This document shows, piece by piece, positions 55,205 through 64,000 of a stretch of DNA of 64,000 nucleotides; position 1 is the first letter of the stretch; each line of letters begins with the position of its first letter. A program made the translations under genes and the position numbers. The stretch is from Beta vulgaris subsp. vulgaris. Taxonomy: Eukaryota; Streptophyta; Magnoliopsida; Caryophyllales; Amaranthaceae. The stretch lies in NCBI RefSeq assembly GCF_026745355.1, contig NC_079205.1, forward strand, positions 2,115,283 to 2,179,282, written 5' to 3'. The notes under the pieces were generated by a model. That model made no database searches, had not been told where the DNA came from, and saw only the letters and a list, made by a program, of their open reading frames with translations.

Positions 55205-55433
55205 TAAGTTTGACGATGGTATGAACAAATTTATATTCCTTCCGGAGAGGAATTAGGCAAAACTTTTTCAGGCAGTGGTTGGGAATTTATATTTTATTCC
55301 ACCTAACGGAATTTAAATTTGGGATTTGATATGTCTAAATTAAATTCCAAATATATTGTTTCGCAAATATTAATAGTTTGAATTCCAACATTTAAGTTCC
55401 TTTTTGTTGTTTAGGAAGTAACTAGCATATGAA

Positions 55434-56068
55434 AAGAAAAAGAAACCCTAAGCCTCCCTTCTCCTTTTCTCTCTCTAAAAACCCTAGCCTCCCTTACCCC
55501 TTCTTCATCAATTAGGGGGCTGCCATGGATGTTTTCATCCATGGTAAGCCCCTTTTTCCCTTTTATTTTCAGTTTTTAGTTCATTTTCTTGTTTTGTTCA
55601 ATAAATTAGTATCTCTTTATGAGATTTTCTCAAACCCTTTTATGGGGTTTTTAGTTTCTGTTTTGGAAATCTCCTTCTCCCCTATGGGAGTTGTGAGTAT
55701 GGTTCTTTTGTTTGTAGGTATGAGAAATTATTCTCATTGGTTGAATTTCGAGATTCAACATGAAGAATTAGGGTTTCACAACTTCTGTAAAATTATGGAA
55801 GACTATTGGAGTACGTTCATCCCAAAATTTCCGCATCTGCAGATCGTATGCCGAACCAGAGCGAACTCACAGATTGCATTGCTTCAGATGAAGATTTTTA
55901 TTAAGGCAAAATTAAGTCAAATCTGCGATGTTTACATTTCTAGGGTGATATGTATTTCTATTAGAATTTTATGTTTTTCAGAAATGACTTGTAAGTGTCG
56001 TTTGGCATTGTTTGGCAAAATATTAATGAAATCCCTTTTCTTTCTTTCAAAAAAAAAAAAAAAAAAAA
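55434..56068 (+). mobile_element. Poly(A) retroposon, copy 1, perfect target duplication
   Basis: It begins AAAGAAAAAGAAACCCTAAG and ends in about 20 A. The 16-bp flanks AGTAACTAGCATATGA (55418-55433 and 56069-56084) are identical. It shares a 5' module with copy 2 (CCCTAGCCTCC, GGGGCTGCCATGGATG, TTCATCCATGGTAAGCCCC, then about 250 bp) but differs in the middle. An L1-like 3' end (CGTTTGGCATTG...TTAATGAAAT) precedes the tail. The 182-codon frame from the ATG has no recognised domain. Probably a non-autonomous LINE-dependent element. Confidence 0.75.
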
Positions 56069-56084
56069 AGTAACTAGCATATGA

Positions 56085-57865
56085 GTTTTCAAATTTCAGG
56101 ATTGAAATTTTCTACTGGACACTAAAAAAAGTCATAAAGATTAAAAAAATAAAAATAAGCTGATGTCAGTTGCTTACGAAATGAACATGCTAATGACCTT
56201 GAGAAAATATAAACCACAATAATAATAGACCTTTTGATGTCCTTATATACAAAAATAACTCACACTTCAGCTTAAATTCCTCATAAAACCAACCATTATT
56301 GATTTAGGAATTTGAGAGTCAAAAGATTAGGAATTGAAATTGACATGTCTTTTACAATGAATTTCTAAATTTTTGTTTCATGCTCTTTTGATATATATAA
56401 ACAGGAATTGAGCCAAGTTAATCCTAACCACCGCCCAACCCATTGATATCCCACCCAACCACCGTTGTCACACCCTTCCACATGAACCCCACTCCACCAC
56501 CACTATCCCACCCTTCCACCTAAACCCCACCCTACCTCCACTGTCGCATCCCTTCAAACAAAAGACTCATCAAAATCCCAACCTAGCCTTGAAACCACCA
56601 CCCACAATCCGAACCCCACTCCAGCCACCAAAAACACTATTTAACTATTCGAAACCACCATATCTACAAGATAGAGAACGAGATAATAAGGGACGCAATG
56701 AAGCAAACAGAGGAGAAAGGAAGGCTCAAGCAAGAGACAGAGGGGGATAGCACCAACACCGACAAGCAATGGTCACAACAAGAGCAGTGCAACTATGGTA
56801 TTAGCACCACCATCGAATTAAAGAGAAGAAATATGCAACAGCACATCCGATCCCACGACCATCACCAACAGCATCAACGTGAAAGGGGGGGGGACAAAGT
56901 GACAGTGAAGATCTGAGAAAGAGGAAGAGAAGAAGAGAAGTCACGGATAGGGAGAGAGTGGCAAGGACAGAGAGAGAAAGTCACCAGAAGGGAGAGAGTG
57001 ACGGGAGTATAGTGTTTTCGGTGGAAGAGTGGTGGTGGGTGGGGATTTAGTGGGTTAGGTAGTGGTTTGGGGTTAACTTGAGTTAGGATAGTAAATAGGT
57101 TTAACGGCCGAAGTAACAGTTTAACCATCATTAATGTCACGGTTGTATAATATTACTAAGTATAGGGTCATTTTTGAAACTCAAAAGAAAAATGGTTTAC
57201 CATTGCAAATGTTCCATAGTACAGGGTTACCAGTGGAAATTTTCCTAAACCTTTTGATATCCTTATATACAAAAATAAAAATAATTTATTTATATATATA
57301 TATTTACCAATCAGCTTAAATTGCTCATAAAACCAAACATTATTGATTTAGGAATTTGAGAGTCAAAGATTAGGAATTGGAATTGACATGGTTTTAGTCT
57401 TTTAAAATGAATTTCTAAATTTTTGTTTCATGCTCTTTTAATATAGACGGGAATTGATCCCATTCCAAATACAAATTCTATAAAAAAAAAATTGAATGAA
57501 CCGTGTTCACAATAACTTATTCTACACCGAAAATCATATGATATACTTAGTTTCATTTGATATACTCAGTTTTCGTTTGATATAATCAGTTTTTATAGTA
57601 TGATATAATTATCTTTTATATAATCAGTTTTTATATGATATAATCAATTTTCTGATATTATCAGTTTTATATGATACACTCAATTTTTTTCTAATATAGT
57701 CAGTTTTTACGTAATAAAAGCAGTTAGGGTGTATAATAAATTATTGTGAATCAGATCCACCCATGAGGTTTTGAATTTTATAATCTCCCAAACACTTGAT
57801 TTAGGCTAAATCCCAAACAAGCCCATTAGAAAGATGTCATTTCTTCTATAGTGAAGTATAATAAG
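56085..57865. repeat. Spacer with a ~190-bp direct repeat and an 18-19-bp minisatellite
   Basis: 56225-56420 and 57243-57470 share long matching text (CTTTTGATRTCCTTATATAC, TTATTGATTTAGGAATTTGA, CTAAATTTTTGTTTCATGCT), so a segment of about 200 bp occurs twice about 1 kb apart. Between them is C-rich then G/A-rich sequence with no gene. 57535-57725 holds about ten units of TTTTATATGATATAATCAG. Confidence 0.6.
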
Positions 57866-57889
57866 GACTCAATCCAACTTGTAAACCTG

Positions 57890-58485
57890 GTAATTTTAAA
57901 ACCCTAGCCTTCTATCTTTTTTTATCTCTAAAACCCTAGCCTCCTCTACCCCTTCTTTATCAGTTAGGGGCTGCCATGGATGATTTCATCCATGGTAAGC
58001 CCCTTTATTTTGCGCTTTTATTTTCAGTTTTTATTTCATTTTCTTGTTTTATTGAATAAATTAGTATCTCTTTATGAGATTTCTTCAAACCCTATTATGG
58101 GGTTTTTAGTCTCTGTTGTGGAGATCTCCTTCTCCCCTATGGGAGTTGTGAGTGTAGTTTTTTTATTTTTAGGTATGAGAAATTGTTCTTATTGGTTGAA
58201 GTTCGCTCAACATGAAGGTATTGGAATCTCGGATGCGGTTAACAGGATTCGATCAAGAATGCTCTTCCCAAACTATGTCAGAATGATAGACTTCCTCATC
58301 AATAGCTGTTTGATTCAGCAAATACAAGGGGGCCGCGCTGTATTGCCCGATTTGGTTCATTATAGTTTTTTCGAAGACGAATTTGATTTAATCTTGTTTA
58401 ATTGTATATTGTTTTTCTTTAATATCTATTGTAGATGCCGTTTGGCATTCAATTAATGAAATTTCTTAAAAAAAAAAAAAAAAAA
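57890..58485 (+). mobile_element. Poly(A) retroposon, copy 2
   Basis: The same 5' module as copy 1 (CCATGGATGATTTCATCCAT, GGTAAGCCCC, ATGGGGTTTTTAGTC), then a different middle (GGTATTGGAATCTCGGATGC), then CGTTTGGCATTCAATTAATG and an A tail. Flanks GGACTCAATCCAACTT and AGACTCAATCAAACTT are an imperfect target duplication, so this copy is older. It ends about 75-100 bp before the first exon of the V-ATPase e gene. Confidence 0.7.
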
Positions 58486-58535
58486 GACTCAATCAAACTT
58501 ACAAACCCAAGTAAATTCAAGACAAAAAAAAGAAC

Positions 58536-58541
58536 AGCCCA
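58536..58541 (+). promoter_or_regulatory. Site II-like AGCCCA element
   Basis: AGCCCA (complement TGGGCT) lies about 60 bp before the leader-intron donor. Such elements are common close to the start of plant housekeeping genes. No TATA box is obvious. Inference only. Confidence 0.35.
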
Positions 58542-58600
58542 TAAAGCCAAACTACTACGAAGCAACGAAGTAGCGGACATTTGATCGCAGATCACACCAG

Positions 58601-58715
58601 GTGAGTATTTTCTCTCTCCTCTCAATTTCTCAATGTTTCTATAAAACTCTTATCTTCAATCCATAATTTATTAATTCTACGATTTATTTTGAGTTCCAAT
58701 TTTACTACTTTGCAG
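58601..58715 (+). other. 5' leader intron of the V-ATPase e gene
   Basis: Donor CACCAG|GTGAGT and acceptor CTTTGCAG|GTG enclose 115 pyrimidine-rich bases upstream of the ATG. Such leader introns are frequent in constitutive plant genes and may raise expression. Confidence 0.65.
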
Positions 58716-58805
58716 GTGTATAAATCAAATTGAAGTTGTTAGTTATTATTTGGCGTTTTAATTGATCGTATTATCTCAATTCGATTGAAGTTTGAGTGAA
58801 AAAAG

Positions 58806-61800
58806 ATGGGTTTTATGGTTACAACCCTAATTTTCGCTGTGATCGGGGTTATTTCTTCTCTTTTTACGAGAATTTGCTTTAATCGTGGACCTTCTACCAA
58901 TCTGTAATTTTTCTCTCTCTCTCTTCTTTTGGATTTGATTTAGATTTGTTGCTTGTTCATTGAATTTTGGATTTTGAATCTGAATTTTGCTTTTATCAGC
59001 TGTATATTGTTGATTGATGATTGATAATTGTTGATATCGTTCTGTATCTAAATTGACCTGTTCAAGCTGTGATTAGGGACTTAAATCAGTAATTAGCTTC
59101 GATTAGAACTTGGTTTTGCTATGTGCTAGAGTCTAGAGTTGATTGGATTAATTGAGATGTGTTGGATTTGTTGGTTGATTATTTTGGTTATATGTGAAGA
59201 AGCAAGAAATTGCAAGGACCTGTTATGTTCTTTATGTTGAGAATTAATTCGAATTCTTGGCTATTAACTATGATTGTTGATATCTTGTCAGTTGCAAAAT
59301 TTAAGTTGTTTAATTAGGGGCCATTTATTTTGTGAATGTTGAAGAGTTTATGGAGTGATAAGTGGGTGACATTCCAAATTCCTAGCTGGTTGTACTTCAG
59401 TTTCTGTGGTGTGAGTGAATAAAAAAAGTTTTCCCCAAAATATTGTTGTCTCTTAATTTTGCATTACACTTTAGATTGATGTTTCCATGTTGAATATTTG
59501 GCCATATACTCGAGGGACTTCACAATGTGGAAGAAAGGGTCTTTGTTGGTGGAGATGAGATTGTGATTGGGTGGGGGGAGAGAAATTGAGTTGATGTGGA
59601 GATGAAGATTGGGAAGATTAAAAGTTTTTATTGGGTAGTAGGGTAAGTCACCACTTGCAGATGGTTTTGAAGAAGCAAAGGCACTAGATGAGTGAGCTGT
59701 GTATGTTTTAATGTCGATCTTTTAGAAGTGTCTCTTTATCAGAAAATATTTCTCCTGGGCTTCACCATGGATAGCCGAAAGAAGAAAAGCTCTTTGAGAA
59801 GATCTCAGGTACAAAAATTCATGATAGGTTTTTCTTAGTGTAAGAATGTTACTAGTACAACAACCTGGTAACAAACATGGCTATTGCGAGGTTTTGCATG
59901 GGTTCGGTGTTGGGAGATAATGCATCTATGCACATACACTTCAAGCATAAGGAGAAGATATGAGAGATAAACCAGCTGGATTTTCATATTAAGCAGATGA
60001 GGTTAAAGATATTTTTTAGTGTGAAATAAAGATTCTACTCTGAAGTTCTATTGCAGTGACTTATATGGGCAGTCATTGGATCTGATATATGGAAGGTCAG
60101 CTACTTTATTCTAAGTGAGTGCTGATATAGTATATATGAGGGCAAACTCCTTCATACAAACTTTTGTAGTCACTAATTCATACCCCTAAACCATGAAAAT
60201 CTGTACTTCAAGATTGCTAGAACTGATATTGTAGGGGAAGGGTATTTTAGGTAGTATATTTATGAGTTAGACTTGGGGAATAAGTTAGATAGTTTGTTAG
60301 GTAGAGCAACTTAGAATGTGAAAGGCATGTTGAATATAGATGAGAAATTGGGTGAGCTTTTAAGAGTTCAATTGGGAGAGAATCAAGCCTCTCAAAAGCT
60401 TGAATTTCTTTACATTGTGCTATATTTTCAGTTAGAGAATCAATCAAGTTCTTCTTCTTCCCTTTGTTTCTCCATTTTAGCACTATAATCTGTCCAAGCT
60501 AAGTTGATTCTTAGCAAAGATTTTGTAAGAAATGGATGAACTTCTCCTCTCTATGGAGACAATTTCTGATACCTGTCTAGAAGATATTGTCAACTATATA
60601 TCTATTGCTACCTTTACCGCCAAGTTTGCAACTCATCTCGTTTTCTTAATAAGCATAATATATTATTGTCCTGATAAAGTGTTGGTTCTAACATGGTCTA
60701 TCTGGAACCGTCTAGCTTTTAGATAAGAGTTTAAGACATAGTACTGCGAGCTACACTTGGTTTTGCCACATATTCTAGCTGAGGTTAGCGTTGCCTATTT
60801 TAAGGACTTGTGTGTTAACTTTGGAGCTTAGGTACGAAGCTTTCCCTTTTGCAATTCTATGATCATGAATATTTATATGAAATCGTTGTGCTTGTAAGAA
60901 AGTTGTATGCGATGCCTTAAGTTTTATATTTTGGTCATGCCTAATTATCCACTTTGGCAAGTGTGAGTTTTTAGCTGCTCCTTTAGTTAGCAAGAAATTT
61001 TCTTATAATAAATAAATGAAATGAAAGAATTAATAGAAAGGCACTAAGAGTGGAGAAGATGATGTATCAAGGCCCTTTCGATAGTTAGCAACTTAGCATG
61101 TTTCATATGGGAAAAGGGTAATTTTCACATGTTTGCATCGCCTCTTGGTTTCTGAGTCTATTATTACCCTTTTGACTATTGAAGTTAGAAGTAAACAGGC
61201 CAAGAGAAAGTAGTGTTTGGTCCAACTTGGGAAAGGCATGTAAAGAAAAATGTTGTAGCATTAAGAAGTAAATACTTGTTTGGAGCTTTGACCTTATGCA
61301 TCAATTAAATTTGCTTTAACATTATGCTGACACCTATTATAAATTTATGTTTCTGCGCTATATGTTTTATTGACTAGAAAATGCTTGGAGGAGCTGTGTT
61401 CCCTCCAGCCCACTATGAACTCTGCCACTTAAATTTTTAAGGTCTCTCATTTAGTATTATGTTGAAGGATGTAGCTTATTGCCATTGGCATGCTCCATGA
61501 TAATGAACAGTCCATAGCTGTACTTTGATTTGAAAAAGCATAATGTAATGATGTTAAAATTAAAATAAAGATAGGGTGACTGATTCTTATTATCAATTGC
61601 TTTGGATGTGCTCTAGCAAATCACGAATAATTTAAATGTGTAAATGCAGTTTCATATTCAGTTCGCTCATTTTTTAGTTTGTGACAGAAGTTGTTAATGT
61701 GCTTTCTCGCCATGTTAAAGTAAAGAAATGTTACTGATTCACTCAATGTCTTAAGTACAAGGGTCAGTAGTCAGTACCAAAATTAGGTTACAGGTCTTTT

Positions 61801-63114
61801 ATGTCACTTTTTCTCCAAAGCATCTTATGTTTTACTATCTGCTCAAATGTCCGCACTGAGAGTTCTGATCGCATTCAACATAATGGGTTGACCTTCTTGT
61901 GCAACTACTTGTTTTTACTTCTTGATCTGAGAACAATCACTGAAGTAAATCATTTTATGTTTTGTAGGTTTCACCTAACATTGGTTAATACAGCAATAGT
62001 TTGCTGCTGGATGATGTAAGTCCATTATCCTACTTATTTCTTTACTGGGAAAGTGAAAAAAACAAGTACACTATTCTAATTTGTTGTTATACCGAACATC
62101 TAATACTGCATTAGCCTTTTCCGGTATCTTGTACTTTTGTATTCCGGGGTTGTACTTTTGTGAAATCCTGAAGTTAGGAGGGGAGGTTGCGATGAATGCT
62201 CCATGAGCCTTTAATTGCTTCTAGTCAGCTGCATCACTGCATATGTTTCATGTCGTTTGGAGAAGAAATTTTCTTTTTTAGCAGCAAGTAGCTAGTTGCT
62301 CCAGTAGACTGTAGAGAAAGTACACGCACCTTTATTTCCCAGCACCACTACAAGTTTCTCTTTCCCTTTGTCTTTGAGATATAGCTACCAGCCTACCACT
62401 ACAACTTTCTCTTCCTTTACTCCTTTATATATATACTCCCTCCATTTTTTATCAGTGTTAAAATATGGTGTAAATTAATGAAATTTGACTTTAAAAATGG
62501 GGCTAACTAATTAAAAACAGAGGGAGTACTTCATTACATTACTGGAGTCTTTATAGTTTTGAATTGTTGTACAATTATTAAATTAACATCTCCCTCTAAT
62601 CTATAAGCAAGCAACTTTTCCCATTCAATAAACTAAAAACTTACAAAAAATTCAGAATATTGGAGTCTTGACATCTAAAAATGATGCCTTTGATATATAT
62701 TCACTAAGCAAGAACATTTATTTCCTCGACTCAATTAACAAAGGTTACATTTTTTGGGTAAAAAATCTAGTTTGTCGACCAAATAACTTCACAATATTCT
62801 ACTTCCCGAAGGTGACAACTTTGTGTATTATTCTTTGAAAATCCAAAGTGGAATGCCATGTAGGAGCTTATGTGGTGCCATGTCCGTGTACGCATGGGAG
62901 ATTACGGTGCTCCTCTACATGTATTAATAATAGTATAGATGGTCAAATATGTATCTTGGAGACCCTGAAAAAACATTTCTTTCTCTGTCTCCCATGCTCC
63001 TCTTTCTTTCTGTGCTAAACATCGGTTCTTCATGAATCTGTGTGCAGGTGGGCTATTGTATATCTTGCGCAGATGAAGCCGCTCATCAACCCGATACTGA
63101 GTGAAGGGGAGTAA
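58806..63114 (+). CDS. VHA-e: V-type proton ATPase subunit e (3 coding exons, 70 aa)
   Basis: Coding exons are 58806-58903, 61968-62015 and 63048-63114, joined CT|GTAATT...TTGTAG|GTTT and GAT|GTAAGT...GTGCAG|GTGG; 98+48+67 bases make 71 codons with the stop. The protein starts [20 protein letters not shown], continues with [10 protein letters not shown] and [17 protein letters not shown], and ends NPILSEGE. It has two membrane helices (about 4-22 and 37-57) and the family's usual 70 residues. Subunit e sits in the membrane sector Vo of the vacuolar/endosomal H+-ATPase and is needed for assembly (yeast Vma9). Phe22-equivalent CFNRG replaces the more usual CCNRG. The 3.06 kb second intron has no recognised gene. 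Short size and split exons make it easy to miss. Confidence 0.93.
58904..61967 (+). other. Coding intron 1 of VHA-e (3.06 kb)
   Basis: No transposon ends or gene recognised. Small frames such as 60532-60726 have no known domain. Pyrimidine-rich tract and TTTGTAG acceptor at the 3' end. Confidence 0.6.
62436..62526. mobile_element. Short Stowaway MITE in VHA-e intron
   Basis: CTCCCTCCATTTTTTATCAG at the left, TTAAAAACAGAGGGAG at the right, TA on both sides. Only 91 bp, probably internally deleted. Confidence 0.65.
62880..62937 (-). mobile_element. Helitron 5' terminus in VHA-e intron
   Basis: The minus-strand A|TCTATACTATTATTAATAC resembles the end of the Helitron at 23012. The partner 3' end was not found. 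Confidence 0.4.
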
Positions 63115-63185
63115 ACTTGGTTTGTGGACAATTATCAGAAATAGTGCTTCTCATGTTGTTAGACATGTAATGGCATTACCATTTT

Positions 63186-63265
63186 GCAGATTGAAGCCCC
63201 TTATTACCATTTTCAATTAGTTTATGGGCCATTGTATATCTTGTGCAGATGAAGCCCTTCATTGT
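63186..63265 (+). pseudogene. Partial duplicates of VHA-e last exon
   Basis: ATGGGCCATTGTATATCTTG and TGCAGATGAAGCCCTTCATT (63224-63263) repeat the start of exon 3 (TGGGCTATTGTATATCTTGC, GCAGATGAAGCCGCTCATC), encoding WAIVYLVQMKPFI. A shorter echo (GCAGATTGAAGCCCCTTATT) lies at 63186. An AG acceptor at TTCAATTAG (about 63220) would keep frame with exon 2 and extend the protein to a stop at 63428. Whether it is used is unknown. Confidence 0.55.
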
Positions 63266-63573
63266 TTTGCAGAATTTCAGAGAAACTCATATTGAGAGTC
63301 TTGTATTGGCAGCGATATCTCATGTGGATTTGTATGTAACTTCCTTATTGCAGGGAACATCGATGTTTCTCATTTTATTTTTTAGTTCTTCCTTTGTATT
63401 TATTGCACTATCCTACTGTTTGATTTGACAAAGGTTCTTTGTGGATGAAATAATAATAAAGTTGGTGGAACACAACGATCAATAAGTACTTGTAATCAAT
63501 CTACTATTCTTGCATTTTTCATGTAATAGTTCTACTTTCAAGGCTTCTGTTTCGGTGTTGAAATGGTGGTGGA

Positions 63574-63633
63574 CTTCAAAGATGTCCATCGATAATTGGG
63601 GGGCTTCAAAGATGTCCATCGATAATTGGGGGG
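63574..63633 (+). repeat. 30-bp tandem duplication
   Basis: CTTCAAAGATGTCCATCGAT plus AATTGGGGGG occurs twice in a row. The open frame through it (63510-63767) has no recognised domain. Confidence 0.8.
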
Positions 63634-63639
63634 AGTCCC

Positions 63640-64000
63640 AGACTGGAAAGCTGCAAGAGAGCAAACGTAAACTACCCTTGGGGAATGTTAGGAAACCTCC
63701 TTCGACGCTCAAGTCAGTATGTATCCGCTATGGATTTAGAGAGATAAAAAGAAAGTGGTATTCATAATGTACCTGCATAATAGTACCATTTGACTATTTA
63801 TAGGAGTATTGTTCATCTGATAGGATGCATAATCCGTTGACACGTGAACGACAGAGATGAGTCTGATTGGAGGGAAGATTCTCCTATTTTGTCATTTTCG
63901 GTAGCCGAGAGTGCCATCTCGGACAGTCATTAAGAATAATTTGGCTCACCATGACAAGGTCACGTCCTAGAAGATTCATGCCGGACACATAACTTGTGTC
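63640..64000. other. Spacer to window end
   Basis: No gene recognised. The V-ATPase transcript probably ends near or before 63500. Confidence 0.35.

Noticed and set aside
55525..56073. 182-aa host gene
   Set aside because: It lies wholly within a poly(A) retroposon with target duplications and runs into the A tail.
60532..60726. Small gene in the V-ATPase intron
   Set aside because: No domain, no splice partner, ordinary chance length.

Overview
This window is nuclear DNA from a flowering plant, most likely a eudicot. The evidence is spliced plant genes with GT/AG introns, Ty1/copia, LINE, SINE, CACTA, hAT, Harbinger, Stowaway and Helitron elements, and AT-rich spacers. The L1-type LINE carries an RRM domain in ORF1 and an RNase H domain in ORF2, a type I know best from beet and its relatives, so Caryophyllales/Amaranthaceae is my guess, but not proven. 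Three host genes can be assembled exon by exon. (1) A group III WRKY transcription factor on the + strand (10239-24439, 291 aa) has a 12.6 kb first intron full of transposons. (2) A secreted glycine-rich protein lies on the - strand (47824-49687, two exons, 315 aa). (3) The V-ATPase subunit e gene lies on the + strand (58806-63114, three coding exons, 70 aa). Splice phases close exactly in all three. || Layout. 1-6245: decayed SIRE-type Ty1/copia element on the - strand, with partial 3' LTR, an env-like third ORF and pol. 6248-7080: gag remnant and 3' LTR of another copia element on +. 7457-8976: a Stowaway MITE, then a Helitron holding a larger MITE with a G-rich minisatellite. 10163-24439: the WRKY gene; intron 1 holds a SINE, a hAT MITE, a GC-rich repeat block, a possible solo LTR split by an intact LINE (15034-21686, perfect 18-bp target duplication), a MITE and a Helitron; intron 2 is mostly two Stowaway MITEs. 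25442-28390: LTR-like repeat split by a CACTA element. 28391-33500: mostly repeat debris, Helitron ends and a 21-bp satellite array. 33520-45439: complete Ty1/copia element on - with matching LTRs and 5-bp target duplication, itself split by two CACTA-type elements. 46174-46394: SINE with target duplication. 47.8-49.8 kb: glycine-rich protein gene. 50193-52454: Helitron holding a Stowaway, then a hAT-like element holding a SINE and a fragment of mitochondrial nad4. 52.7-58.5 kb: SINE-like copy, Harbinger MITEs built from CAGTT repeats, and two copies of a poly(A) retroposon family. 58.5-63.5 kb: V-ATPase e gene. || The three host genes are unrelated in function (defence/stress transcription control, cell-wall or secreted stress protein, proton pumping) and form no pathway or operon. 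No new multi-gene system is visible. The most unusual signals are a GTTCC/GGAAC word strongly enriched across the first copia element in both coding and LTR sequence, the giant WRKY intron with an apparently intact antisense LINE, the mitochondrial fragment inside a hAT-like element, repeated 20-residue peptides in the glycine-rich protein, and a partly duplicated last exon in the V-ATPase gene. All counts and boundaries were read by eye.
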